A stretch of 64,000 bases of DNA from Phoebastria nigripes (GCA_035582835.1 JAYKAV010000422.1:1570754-1634753); one strand, 5' to 3'; shown: positions 48,397 to 61,569, counted from the first letter of the stretch. Translations and numbers: made by a program. Notes: generated by a model not told the origin, from the sequence alone.

Positions 48397-51300
48397 AACA
48401 ACTGAAAAATCCAGATTGCAAGAAAGCATCCCTATCACAGAGCCTACACAAGGCTGAAAAACACTCGGACACAGGAACAAACTATTATTTCAGAGGGAAA
48501 AAATATCTCACCAGGAAGTGCCATACTCTACATACAGGGTACTGTATAACAAACTGTAACAAGCAAGCCAAATTAAGTAACTTTTTATTGCCCCCAGAGG
48601 TACCACTTAGCCTAAACATGAAACATCTGCTGGCATTCAACAGAGAAATGGGAATTTACAGCCCAGAACAGTTATTTCTACTATTTCTAAGGCTGAAATG
48701 ATTCTGTACCCATACAAGCGAGCTGTTGAACAACTTTTGTGAACAACCTACATCTGGTACGATGCTAGTGCCCTCTGCTGTGCAATATTACAAATTAGTT
48801 AGCAGCTTTCTTTTAAAATGAGGTTCAGCTGTACTCCAAATAATATCAAGCCATATAAATACAGTAAATCAAGGATTTCTATCTTTAGGTGAATATTAAA
48901 GAAAAACAATCCTGACAGACACTCAGTATTACTGTAAAGAGAAGATCTAAGTATTCACTTAGAAAACATTCTGTGAGACTACCATGTGGAGCTGCATACT
49001 GTAAAATAATCTAAAATATTAAGCTAATCAAACTAAAACAAGTGAAATGGAGACTTTTTTTAAAATAGGAAATAAAATTAAAAATCCCTTTTCAGACTGA
49101 AATATCTCCATATAGATTCAGGAAATTTAACAACTGGGCTTACTGATGGCGGCTCATCCAAATGCCATTATAGACTAGTAAAACCCTTTAAAACATCTTT
49201 AGTATCATCATCAGTTCATTTATATTTCCTTCCTCTTCCATTCTGTTTTTCTTTTCTTTTACTTCACATATTTTGTTCACCTTTCTAATACAGGTTTCAG
49301 TACCTCTACTTGTGGTTGCTCTGCCAGAGATCTATTAAGTAGCAATGTTCACAGAAACATTAGGGAAGCAAGATGTCAAAAGCAAATGGAAACTTGAGAA
49401 AGATGTTTAAATTACAAGTAAAACTGGTTGTGCCACCTGCAGTTCAGGTTGCCTGACACTTCCCATTTTCAGACTTTCTTTTGCTTCTGATACTTTACAA
49501 CTATTTTAAGTGTCAGGACAGAATGCCTAGCATCTCCTTTAGGTTCAAATGCCTTAGCAAGTTTTAGCAAATTATTTTGTCATTTTTAGGAATGTTTTAT
49601 TAAGCACTGTATTGCTCTTATTAAATCAATTTTTACACAATTGTTTTGTCAAGAAACTCCAGCCCACTCACACTATGGAAGAAAAACTTCTAGTTTAGTA
49701 GAAGACTTGTTCTTGTGTCAGTTGTGAAATTCCTCTGGAACGTAGGCTACGTTTGACCACGTAATAAAAACTCAGGATGAACTGAATTTAACAAGTCTCT
49801 TTGGAGCATGCACAGTTTTTTCTGAAGATGCTGCCTCTCCTGAGCATTCCCTGGCCCCATCTTCAAGGCTTAGAGAAAAGGCAAACCAGGAGTGGAGTGG
49901 AAAGAGAAGTTAAGTAGAAGGGCGCACAGCAACAGTGAGAGGAAAGGGTCAAAGTCAGGCATTTGGGAGTGGGAAGGCTTAGAGGAAGAAGGAGGGCAAG
50001 AGTGGTTGGGCAGAAACCAAGACAGATGGGAAGGAGGACTATAATTATCAGCCTGGGGCTGAACAAGAGAGAAAGATCATGACAGAAATGCAGAGCAAAG
50101 TGTAAAGGAGGAGAAAGCAGAGGCAGATAGAAGAAATATTGCACATGCATGTAATTAAATGTGACAAAGAGGGAAGGAAATTAATTGAGGCTTTAAAGAC
50201 TTATTTCTGCCTTTTCCTAAAAACATTCAACTTTGCTGCTCTTCTAGTACAAGGTGGTGCTGCACTTCTGATGCAGACAATATTAGTGAAATACACAAGC
50301 ATTTCAAACATTTACATCAGTTTAAATGTTGTCATTGGTTTAAGATCAATGTTACATGAGGTCCTGGGCTGTTACTCTCAGTGACTAGATCTTGTTCATG
50401 TGATATTCCTATACATAGCAATAGGATTATACAGATAAATGTTACTCTCTGAAAACAGGAATGACAGCACTGGTCCTCAAATTCTATTTTGCCTCAAGTA
50501 CTTCCAAATAAGTGTTTTAGAAAGCAAATACAGTCATATGAATCTCTAACTATGTCTTTTTAATTAAAAAGTGATCAAATACTGCAAGTAACAGTCACTA
50601 TACAACTACAACTCTCTCATAACACCTAGAAATAAATATGTAATTAGCCCTCACCTTCCAAAACTTACACTGAGGAATAAATCAGCAATAGCTTATTTCC
50701 AAAATACCTGCTGAAAAAATTCAGCTTCAAAACTGAATGACAGACTGGAAAGTAAAGCTTGCAAACAAAGGAGAAGAGCAACCTCTAGTGGTCACAAGGG
50801 TAAAAATGAGACAATAAATGCTATATACATTCCTGCCTTACCCCACTGGTTCAATATTAAAGGGAATTTCAGTGGCAAAGGGCAGACCATGTATTTTTTC
50901 TGGTCATAGCATCTGCAAATTTAATTCTGGTAAATAAAAGGACATGCAAATCTATGAACCATGTACTACAACGAAAGGTAAGAAGAAGAATCTCCTTTCT
51001 AGTGGAGTGCCATTAGACATGGTTTCTGCTCTGCTGCATGGTGCTTAATTAGTTATCATTAATTAATGACAAAGGATTTTACTTTAGAGTGGGCCATTGT
51101 TACATATAGAAATATGGCAACCAAACTGAGGGTCAGGCACTTCTGTCTCAAGGCAAAGCAGCCTCATACATTGCATATCTGCATAGCTCAGCAAAAGGAA
51201 TCTTCTCAAACTGGTTATTTTTCCAGCAACAAGTGATTTCACAAGTTTTGAAATAGTAGATAGGGAAAGAGAGGGTTGTGGGAGTAGGGGGAGTGGAGGA

Positions 51301-52727
51301 GGATGGAAAACTACAAATCGTTTTCAGTAGTACAGACAACCTGTCATCTCTGCTGTTCTATCATTAAGCCGACGATTAAAATCTTATCAATTTAGAATTC
51401 AAAAAAGGATCAGATCTAGATTGGCACACAGACAGTATCGTTCTAAAAATGTTCCTCTGCCACTGCCAAAGCCAACAAGAGAATCTGAATGTAAGAAAGC
51501 ATTACTTTTATTATGGTTGAAAAGTTCCCCCGAAGGATAAACAGTGCAACACTTCCCATCACAGCAGAACGTCACCAACAAGAGGAAATACCAGAGAGCT
51601 GTGAACAGAACAGCTGAAAATGACTGTTCCAGACCTTTTAAATGAGTTCTTCAGCATTTTACACCAGTTCCAGATTTTAGTCCCCAAATCACAAAACTTC
51701 AGCTTCCTGTTCTGGGCTTTCCCACTCCTACAACTTATAATAAGATTTTAAGTCTTCAAACACTCAGGCTTTCCTTTTTTAGGAAGAAAAAGGATGACCA
51801 TCCTCAGGTCTTCAACAAGAATAGCTAAGAAAATGCATCACAGGGGTCTGCTTCTGTCCATCTCCCTCTCACCCTCCCTCCTAGGAAAGTCTTATCCTCT
51901 CTAGCCTGGCAGACCGCTACCATTAATCCAGATGTCCAGCTGGAACAAAGGGGCTTCAGAGATCTAGCTGACATTAATAACTCCAGAGGATTTAAGGACT
52001 ATTAATACTCCTGCAGGGCATGGCATCCCAACCCCACCTCAGACTTGCTCTGTTTTTCCTTTTTAGATCCCATCTCAATCTACTGCTTAATTGACTAGCA
52101 CTAATCCACACCATGCACATTACCTGGAATTGTGCACTGCCCTTTCACTGCATGATTTCACTCTGACTCTTTACTTCTTTCCATCAGAGTCAGTAATAAA
52201 GGCTGAATGATTATCACACAGCAATCTAAGTATTTAGCTACTGCCTTTCTATCAACAGAAATCTGAACTTTCTTGTAATACATACACACACCATTCCAAG
52301 TAAACCCATGCCTCAAATCTGCGGTCAAATAATTTATCATTAATATTAGGTTACAATAAATCAACAGTTTAAGTTAAATTCTTCAAAACTAGGATGCAAC
52401 TATTTCACAGCCCAAAATAATAAGGAAAAAGTAACACCATAACTTTAGAAAAAAATTGAATCTAACTATGGTTGAGCTATTCAAGTCAGAACCTCCCACT
52501 TCATGTTAGAAAAAATGAAAAGGAAAGCATTTTGTCTACAGGTCAGTTAGAGGTGGGTCTTCTAGTGCTGACTATTATTACGGTTGCCCAACACTTCCCA
52601 TTACTAGATCCTGTTCTCAGTTGTTAATAGCTTGGACAGCACTTATCAGGCAACTGGAATTTTCCATGCTGAGGCAAACATTAATCTTTGGAACACTGCA
52701 GCTAAACCCAGTCCATCCATTTCCGGA

Positions 52728-52760
52728 AAAAACCAAAACAAAACAAAAACCACCACACAG
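52728..52760. repeat. A/C low-complexity tract
   Basis: aaaccaaaacaaaacaaaaa followed by ccaccac on the plus strand. Confidence 0.85.
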
Positions 52761-54993
52761 GAAAAATGCCATTTGGGTCTGTCTTTAGAAAGTCCTGACA
52801 ACTTTCAGTGCAAAGGCTGGAAATGAGAGCCAGGTGACTGAGCAGGCTTTATACTGATGGAGGAACAAACAGGGTGGGAGGAGGAGATGGAGAGAGGGAC
52901 TCAAGGGAAAACCCAGAGCAGAACCACATCACGAGGAGGGAGTGGGGGTGAAAAAAGAGGAAATTCAGGGAGATTGAATGAATGAAGTAATGGGGATCAG
53001 CAATCAGACATGCTGGAAGAAGACAGCTCAACCTGAGATCAAAATGGAACAAGGAGCCCGAGGGGAGTGGGAAATCAAAACCAAAGACTAGGGAAAGAAA
53101 TGGAGAGAGAAAGGCCAGAGGAGATAAGGACTCAAAAAGGAAAGTGAGATAGCACAGCAAGGAGATTGCAACAGAATACAGAAAAGAGAGAGCCTCCGAG
53201 CTACCATGGCTCAGGGAGTGAGACCAGAAGCAGCCTAAAGACATAGTTAGCAAAACTCAGAAAGGTGTGGTGTGTTAACCTTGGCCAGAGGCCACCCACC
53301 CACCCAGCTGCTCACCCACTCCCCTCCTCAACAGAGCAGGGAGAGGAAAAGGATGAAAAAGCTCGTGGGTTGAGATAAGGACAGGGAAACTGCTTACCAA
53401 CTACCATCATGGGCAAAACAGACTTGACTTGGGGAAAGTCAATTTAATTCATTGCCAATTGAAACAGATTTGGGTAGTGAAAAACAAACATTAAAACACC
53501 ACCTTCCCCACCCATCCTTTTCCAAAGCTTAACTTTACTCCTTCATTCCCAAATCCTGGGGCAGGGGTGGGGACACAGATGGGGCATGACATGAAAATGA
53601 GCTGGGGGATGAGCAGCTTCCAGGTGAGCATGAGGAAATTATATACACCAGAGCTCTACTAGGTAAGTTGAAGAGGACAGCAGTTAAAGGCTGGAGTATG
53701 TCTGCACTTGCTGCAGTCATCTGCGTTTGCCCCTCTTGCAGGTAACCATTATAAAATATTAATTACATGATTACAAATTATTTCCCTGATAACCTCCTCC
53801 TTTCAATGCAGAGAAGGGACTTCCTCTGGGGAATATATCATGACATGAAGGAGGCTACTGTGTCCAATTGTTCTAATTTGTCGAAGGAGATCAAAGTCAT
53901 AAAGAAGACAGCCTGAGAGGGGTTTCTATTTGAGACGGCTGCAGTACTAAACATACGGGAAGAAGCAAAATGGATCCAAGGGAATAAATCATGCTGGGTA
54001 GTTATCCAGGCAGCTATTGACTTTGTCTTAAGTTATTCTTGGCCACAGCAACCTAAGGACTCTCCATTCCTTATAGTGAATGACTAAGTTTCACCTGCTC
54101 TGGGGCAGGGGAGGGGAAAAACCTGACTCACTACAGTCACTCTGACACATAGATGGCTCATGCCTGCAAAGGTAATGTCCTGAACAAGTACTTCCCATTT
54201 GCTGGAACAGAGACAACCTAAACTTCAGGCCAAACCTCTCAGTTAAGACAGCCACAGACTGGGTCTGGTAATGAAGTTATGTCTAGAGACAACAAGGGGA
54301 TTTACAAAAGACTGTAACATGCAAGACAGTCACTAACTGTATGTTCTTCATTTTCCAAATGCCTGACTTGATACACTCATCTCTGCAGACAGTAACTCAC
54401 ACAGGTGTAACAGAAACCACGTGTTGAGGAAAGCAGAAAGTGTTCTGCAAAATAAAATCCTGAGCATCTTTCCTTAGCCAGAAAAGTCAAGGGGAAAAAA
54501 ACACTTCCCTTCATCTCTAAATGGGAAACACTATCCCTAGGCTTCAACTAATGAACTATTCAAAGAGACAATGAGAAGCACCACAGAAGAACCCATGAGA
54601 AAACTGAACAGTTTTTATCTTCAGAGCGCTACTTGGATATTGTGTTGTGAAACAAGGGATTTTTGAAGAATAAGATCAAAAGATAAAACAAAATAGCTGC
54701 TCATCTGGGACATGAAGAAGAGAAAAAACTAAGTCTGGAAGAAATCTCAGAAGCTCATCAGGTCTACGTTCTGCCTAAGGCATGCTTTAGTTACTCTCAA
54801 CTATTTTTTAAGCTTCTTTCCAGAGATCTCTACAGGACACATCCTCCAAACTATCTGTTCTGGTGCTGCTTGTCCTCACATAGAAAGTTTTTGTAGTATC
54901 TAACAAATCAGCTATGCTGCCATTTAAGTCATTATCCATCTAATTATTCATGTCTACCTTCAGACTTCTCCAAGCCACCCTGCGTTGTGGTGG

Positions 54994-55007
54994 TTTTTTT
55001 TTTTTTT
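54994..55007. repeat. Poly-T tract (14 nt)
   Basis: A T homopolymer preceded by ggtgg and followed by a C run. Confidence 0.93.
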
Positions 55008-58000
55008 CCCCCTCCATATAATCCTCAGGTGCTTTGTTTCCTGGATCTACCATTGTCAAACATAGTATATAAACCTTTTCATAAAGGATCAAGCTCTGTC
55101 TTTAAACTAGCAATGAATTTTGTCCCCATCATTCCAACTGAAAATCTTTTCCATAAACTGATTGCCATCACAGCCTTTTAGCTTACATATGACTTCCTTC
55201 CTCTCAGCATTCATGCACTTGGTATTTCCACAGCCTTCAGACTGGTGGGCTAAACAAGCCAACCTTTTTAAGTAATCTCTTGTAAGACATGTCCCTCATC
55301 ACTGCACAAGCCTTGCCCTCTGCACTCATCCTACATTCAATCAGTCCAGAAGTCACTGCATAGGTAACTAAAATTATACAGTGTTCTAGATGATGTCTCA
55401 GAAATGCAGAAAACGGCCTTAACAGTTTAGCTGCTCTGAAAATATCTTTCCAGATATATCCTAGCTTAACATTTGACTTTTTTATGGCTACATTGCACAA
55501 TCTCTCTTATCTTTCCTCATGGATTAGATATTTGCCTCCAGAAGAAATTCTTGCCAGTGGTCCTAAATGAACACCATTGCACTTTGTATCACTGAATAAA
55601 ATTACATTTCTATTTCTCTAATCCAAAAGGTCATCTAATTTGTGAATGACATGGTGATTCTTTCATTGATGCCTCTCAAATTTGTTTCATCAGAAGATTT
55701 CATCAGCACATATTCACTCTTTCATGTCACCACCACTAATATTTTGAAAGTCAAGCCCATGCCTGCCTTTTGAAGAACATCCCACCCTTCTCAATTTCCC
55801 TTTTAATTGTCTCCTTTTAATCAGACAGTTCCTTACTGACTTTGTATCTCCTGTACTAACCCACATTTTATTTTGCTACACTAATAAATTCCGGTGTGGC
55901 ATGGCAGAATTATGAAATCACTTCCCATGTTGACTTCCTGCGGTCTTACAAACCATTTATATTCTACTGAAGAAAAGTCAAACAAAAAAACCCAGAAGCT
56001 CTACACACTGCAAACTTAAGAAAAACTGTTCTAGGATGAGATTTCCTCCCCCCCCCCACCCAACTTTTTAACCTATTTAAGTTTCTTAGAATTTGGTCAG
56101 GTCTGCCTCTAACTTTAAACAAACAAATTCACTATAACTTCTCAATGACAGTTAGTGATGTTTAAAGAATTACGATGAAAATATACAGGATATCAGTTTC
56201 TTGAGTTGTATCTATTGCCTGCCTTGGTTATGGGAATTAAGTTTACTCAAATGCAAGAAAACTTTAAAAGCTTCACATACAATGAGCTCTACAAAACTAA
56301 ATCATTTGAAAAGATCAGGAACTTTAGGACTGATTTTATCATCACCAATATATGTGGCTTTATCTTTTAAATATCTCTAACACTGAACTACATTATTATT
56401 TGAAAGTCTACAAAACTCTACTTCTACTACAAGAATTGACAGGGATAAACATTGGTTGGGATTTCCCTGCCAAAAGGGATTTTAAAAGCAGGGGGGGAAG
56501 AAGAAATTCAGGCTATTTAATTTGCAATTGACTCAGAAAATAATTCAATAGGGTGGAGTACATCTTAGATCTCCTAACTGGGTCATCTTTTGTTGTATTC
56601 ATCAGCATTTTAATAAACTTCCTCAAGACTGTCTCATCTGAAAATCTCTTTGCTTATAATAAACTTCACATGGGTCATCACAACCATCTGGAAAGGCCTT
56701 GTGGTTTCTTTAACTGGATGTAGGTTTCTAACTATGTAGTTTTACAAATGATATTGTAAACTTCTGAAACCATGTCTGGACTTTGTCTCTTGTTGACATT
56801 ACATTTGTAGTGGGGCAAAGCTTTTTGATGTGGCCCAGAGAAATGAACAGAATTCTTGCATTTCACATACAGAAAGAGAACAAGCAGTCCAGGAACAACT
56901 TGATGGCTAGACATGGTTTTGCTCTCCCCCTTGGAAAAAATGTTTAATCAGTTCAAGAAATTAGCATCCTGACCACCAACACCAGTGGAATGAAGACAGC
57001 ATTCGAAGGCAGCCTCCTGTTTGGCTAGGTTTCTTCTTGTGCCACACAGCCAGAACAGGGGGAAGAGAAACCTCCCACTATTCAGGGCATAGATCAGTTT
57101 GCTAATGCATCCCTCTACCTGCAGTTTATGAAAGCAACAAAGACACTTTAATGATGGATTGAAAAGAAGTAGATAGGGTGAAGGCAGCCACGCTAACTGG
57201 AGTCCAGTCAGAGCACAGCCCATGTGCAAGGCTGGAGATCACCAGTCAGACTGCACAACAGGTCCTGCTTCCTTCCCCAGCTCCGTGAGGAAGGTCGAAT
57301 TCTTTTTCGGCTGTGAGAAAAGTTGTACATGCAGGGTCACGTGTACTCTTAGCTTAAAGTAAAACTTCTGTACAAGAGTAGAATAACTCTCCTCACAGCT
57401 CACAACTGACATTTTTATTATTTGTCCATTGCCTCATGATACCGTTGGTGGGATAACCTGGCTCCCATTGGGACCCTTGCTATGGTGCTCCTTTCACAGC
57501 TCACTTTCCCATATTTCTTCTTATCTCCCGTTATGCCTTCCCCACATTTTCTTTGTTGCTTTGATACCAGTTCCCATTCCCTCCTAGACTTTGCTCCCCA
57601 TTCCGTTGTGGAAGGCTATCAGAATTAAATAGTAAACAGTGCTGCAATTACCCTTGACAACTGTTGCAGTGTTTTCAGTATGCTTCCCAATGAACAGCCC
57701 AAATGAGAGTAATGAAGATAATGGATTAAGTCCCTGCTGCACAGGCACAGCAAGAGAGTTCCTGCAAACTCAGACAAGACAGTAACACATTTTGATTCAC
57801 ACTGAGTGTTTTCCTCACAACCCTATCAGCTAAAACATGCTGCTGTTAACAATTTCAGCTCTGCAGAATCAAAATATATCCTCTGGGACAAACAAAAGCA
57901 TTGGAAGAACTCGTGCCAGCCTGCACAACTAGTGATCTTTAGTCCTTGTTAAGCAGCAGAAAAACAGGATTGGAATTCAGGTCTGTGTGCTAGTCCCAGT

Positions 58001-59477
58001 TCAGCTTCTGTTGGATGCTCCATTACACGCTCAAGAGTCTTCCAGCTCCAGTTTTAAGAAAGCAAGATCAGATTTTCAGAGGTGCTAGATACTTAGGTGC
58101 CAGTGATGGCTGTGGGAGCTGAGAGTCTTCAACATCTCATAAAACTAGAGTAAGCAGCAGTTATCCAAAAGTGATCAGCCTGAATTAGAGAACAATTGTT
58201 TTAAATTTGATCTCTTTGATGCTTCCACATGCCACAATCTCTGTGTGTACAGCCCCCCCATGACTTTAGCACACCCCATCATTCCCTCTGTGTTTGTCAC
58301 CATTTCTTTCTTTGCCACCAGTTACTTCTCCTCCTCTTATGACAGTGACCCCCACCTCTGTTCTCATTCACCACAAGCTGGAGGCTCTATATCCAGCCCA
58401 TTTGTCTCTAAGCCAGGGCCTGCATTTAGTTCCGGCCTTGAGGGCACAAAGTCCTCTGTTCATCTCACCATAGGAGTTGCCAATCTCAGAAGTTGGGATA
58501 GCAATGGTCTTCTATCGCACAGGAACTGAGAACAGATTCATAGACAACAAAAAACCACACTGAGTTTCAAAAGCTTCTTCAAAGCCCTAATTTTACTATC
58601 ATGCTTACAATCCCAAAATGGCAGCTTCCTCCCTTCCCGTCCATTTACTTACGACTCCTTACAGATACAACAGCACTGATACAGCAGTAATTTTTCCTCA
58701 CTCATCAGTAATGAAAACAGCTATCAGAACCCAGAAAGCCTCCTCCCAAAACCACAAGGGAAGTGGGTAACGTTGAGTCCTACGCCACAGAGCTGAGCAG
58801 AGCGCTCAAACCGCACAGTGAGCTTCAGCTTGCACCAACTGTGTTTTAAACCACCCTGTCTATAACTGTGGCTACTGTACTGTATTCAGTGTGTATTTGC
58901 CAGGCCAACAGCAAAGTAATGAATCACATAAGATATGAAGCACGCAATTTTACCTAAGGAGAAAGAAAATTGCATACTAACCTAAAGCAAACAATAAATC
59001 AAGATAGTGATTGCAGTGTATGTGTGCATGCTCTGTTTCCAGAGGGGGGAAAATACACATTGTTTATTAATGTACGCAACAGTTTAGCCAGATCATGCTC
59101 TGTTCCCCAACACAGTTTCAGCCAAGACCAGAACTCCAATTGGTCTGATTAAGTCAGGGTAAGAGATTCTGCATTCCCTACTCACAGATGAAAGGACTTC
59201 AAGCAACCAAAACACAAGGCCCTACAAGTAAATACCATAGAATCCTACCTCGGATTTATTGAGCTCATCAGTCCACATTATTACTAACAGATTACAATGA
59301 CTTCACAGGTCTGCCACAGATCCATTAGACAATGCCTGTTCATCCAAGATATCATTAAAAGTAGATTTTAATTATGGCATGTCATGCAGAACTACGTGCT
59401 TCAACCTCAGAAAGTTATTTCTTCCAATTAATCCTAACTTCTGCTAAAGCAATCACATGGAGTTAACAGGATTTGAA

Positions 59478-59530
59478 AACAAACAAACAAACAAAAAAAC
59501 CCACACCCAAAAAAACCCACCACCACCACA
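59478..59530. repeat. A/C low-complexity tract (CAAA then CCA units)
   Basis: acaaacaaacaaac units, then A7, then cccac and caccaccac repeats. It lies about 130 nt past the donor of the 132-nt exon in the transcript, where it reads G/U-rich. Confidence 0.88.
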
Positions 59531-59655
59531 GAAATTATGCTATTCCCTTGTAGGAAATAGCCAGAAGACCAAGTAAGAGAAGTGACTCATTATAGGATGT
59601 ACTACAACAGATGCACTCACCCACTTTCAGTGTACCACCCCACAAAAATACTCAC

Positions 59656-59787
59656 AATAAATCCAAGTTTTTTATAGTCTCGAGTATACATAGATTTGCG
59701 CTTCTCAATACTGCCACTACTGTTGTTAGGTTCAGATTCTGCATCAAATGCAATTCTTCGGAGTTCAAATATGATATCCCGTTGAGC
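59656..59787 (-). CDS. ELMO1: ELMO1 coding exon, 132 nt, start of ELMO domain (about residues 319-362)
   Basis: The exon encodes 44 residues starting [17 protein letters not shown] and ending [10 protein letters not shown], matching the beginning of the ELMO (CED-12 type) domain, about residues 319-362. A polar Asn/Ser/Gly-rich loop followed by EKRKS is visible in the middle. One residue in that loop is Ile where I remember Met in human ELMO1, a conservative difference. The acceptor has a run of twelve or more U followed by aaccttgttttaacatag, then GCT. The donor is ATT followed by gtgagt. The exon is phase 0 on both sides. It is followed by a 23.3 kb intron that contains one solo LTR. The reading frame is open with no lesion. 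Confidence 0.97.
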
Positions 59788-61032
59788 CTATGTTAAAACA
59801 AGGTTAAAAAAAAAAAAATCAGTTAAAATAACTTACCTCTCACTTTAATAACCAATACCACAAAAGCTGTTTCAAAACACTGTATTCTCTCCACTGCCCA
59901 ACCTTTCTTTGTCTAAATTCCCTACTTCATACTCAGAGAGATAGTCAGCAAGAATGACTTTGTGATTCCCATTTTCCAAAGTCCTCACATTTGTGGGGTT
60001 CACATGCAGACACTTAAGTGCTGACTTACAGAAGCTGGACCCATGTTAGCAATGCCACTAACTACACATTTAATTTTAACCACAGGCATGAAACCACAGA
60101 AGCCAAGAGATCACACACATTCCAAATTAAGCTGGTACTTAAGCACTTTGCTGGCTGAAATCAAAAGGGCTCAGCGCTCTGCATTCCTTTTGGTAACTGT
60201 CCATTTTTGCCTGCACAGGAATGGGCAAGAGAGGAATTACTGCAGTTACACATCACTAGAAATGTCTCAAGACAGTGATAACCATCCTACCATCAATACT
60301 AACAACACTGTGTTAGTCACTCTCTATGGAGATATGCACTAGGTAACTGCATGTACATTACTGAGAGGCAAACTTTCCTGCCTCAAACTTAAGAAACAGG
60401 AACGGTAAAATCCTACAGCATGATGTTACTTATGTTTACAACCATCTCACTCTCCCACCTCCTCTTCTCCAAATTATCAGCAAGTTTTAACACAACTCCC
60501 TCTTAAAAAAGAAATCAGGTTCCTCCTTGTACAGGGCCTAAAAAAAGTCACAAAAAATAAAGAAACAAAACACATCTTCTCTATGGCTCACTGACTCTAT
60601 ATTTAAACTTGAATCTCCTACGGGAGTTAAGTGTCTCTTTTTTCACAATGAATTATATTAAAGCTAGTGTTTGGACACAGCGAGCAATAAACAAATGAAC
60701 AACTACTATATAGGTTCCTAGTAACAAAAATGGGTTTTATTGTAACACAAATTAACTTCAACTCCAGCATGTCAGATAATTTTCATTTAAACATTCATTT
60801 TAGCTCTACAGAAGAACTTTTAGGAAGGACCATACATCTCTTGCTTCTGAGAAGTACACATAAGAAACAAATGCTGGACTTCTGCTCAGAGTTTTAGCTC
60901 AGGATGACACCAAATTTAGTTCATGGAACTACATGCTAAGGAGAAAGGCCCGGCCATTTTGTTGTACTTTTGCACAAGGAATGCAATAGCCAGTACATCT
61001 TCTAACAACCAGAAAATATAACCCAACTTCAC

Positions 61033-61064
<32 letters not shown>

Positions 61065-61186
61065 TGAGTGAATGAATGAACTGTGTAAGTGTTCCTAGCA
61101 ATGTCTTTTCCTCCATAAAGAGCTTTAGGCACAGCAATGAGCAGTTGTCCTCTTCCTGTTCTGACCAGAGCATGCCAGATGCTTAC
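59788..61186 (-). other. ELMO1: ELMO1 intron between the 123-nt and 132-nt exons
   Basis: This 1,399-nt intron starts with gtaagc and ends with aacatag. It contains the AG repeat with a flanking TGAA repeat at 61033-61080 and an A run at 59807-59818, which forms the pyrimidine tract upstream of the acceptor in the transcript. Nothing else was recognised. Confidence 0.9.
61033..61080. repeat. AG microsatellite with adjoining TGAA repeat
   Basis: About 13 AG units (61033-61059) followed by tgaatgagtgaatgaatgaa. In the transcript it is a CU tract starting 128 nt after the 123-nt exon donor. Confidence 0.95.
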
Positions 61187-61309
61187 CTGATCCTGTGGAT
61201 CCATTTTTGTCATCATTCTGTCTTCCAGAAGGTTAAAGGTAAGTACTTGCAGAACATAAAGTTGGTGCGCCATTTCATTATTGATGGCCCTCTGTGCCCT
61301 GATAACATG
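61187..61309 (-). CDS. ELMO1: ELMO1 coding exon, 123 nt (about residues 278-318)
   Basis: The exon encodes 41 residues from [15 protein letters not shown] to [12 protein letters not shown], matching ELMO1 just before the annotated ELMO domain (about residues 278-318). The sequence is helical and rich in Leu, Gln and Met, as expected for this linker between the armadillo-like region and the ELMO domain. The acceptor is good: a pyrimidine-rich tract ending ctctctttgcag, then CAT. The donor is CAG followed by gtaagc. It is phase 0 at both ends and 123 nt long, so skipping would keep the frame. In the intron 128-154 nt past the donor there is a long CU repeat on the transcript strand (genome 61033-61059). 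Family assignment is near certain because residues and exon order both match. Confidence 0.97.
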
Positions 61310-61569
61310 CTGCAAAGAGAGCGAGACTCCAGTGAATGCCACCTTATCACAAAATTAGATCAGGTGCACTCAGGTGTTTCCATTTCTGTAAGTATGTGTT
61401 TGCTATGCAATAGTGTATGTATACTCCAGAAAAAAGAAAATCAGGACTAATGCTACTGATTTAGGTGCTATATAAGAAACTTTAAGGGACAGAACTTTAC
61501 AATAACAATGCACCAAAGCTTTCTCCTTCTAGCCACTAGATAGTACCTGTGCATATATTGAGAAGTGGC

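Larger units (their letters stand above)
36326..59655 (-). other. ELMO1: ELMO1 intron of 23.3 kb between the 132-nt and 105-nt exons
   Basis: The intron runs from a gtgagt donor to an atctttttacag acceptor. The only clear interspersed repeat is the solo LTR at 43672-44218; no CR1 copy was found in it. It also contains low-complexity tracts, two long purine-rich stretches (49863-50150 and 52850-53260), a GC-richer block at 47600-47905, and a homeobox-motif-rich AT block near 51035-51110. Confidence 0.92.
44224..59655. other. Intronic DNA between the second solo LTR and the 132-nt exon
   Basis: No gene or interspersed repeat was recognised. Notable are a GC-richer block at 47600-47905, a G run at 48381-48396, purine-rich stretches at 49863-50150 and 52850-53260, an AT block with repeated TAAT motifs at 51035-51110, and simple tracts at 46976-46985, 52728-52760, 54994-55007, 56048-56057 and 59478-59530. 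Confidence 0.75.

Noticed and set aside
49863..53253. Leu/Pro/Ser-rich frames of 95 and 134 codons on the minus strand
   Set aside because: They are produced by purine-rich composition of the plus strand, which lacks stop codons in the complement; no domain is seen.
61076..61450. 124-codon plus-strand frame, and an aaggtaagta donor-like string on the plus strand inside it
   Set aside because: It is antisense of the ELMO1 123-nt exon; the donor-like string is the reverse complement of coding sequence and has no matching antisense exon.
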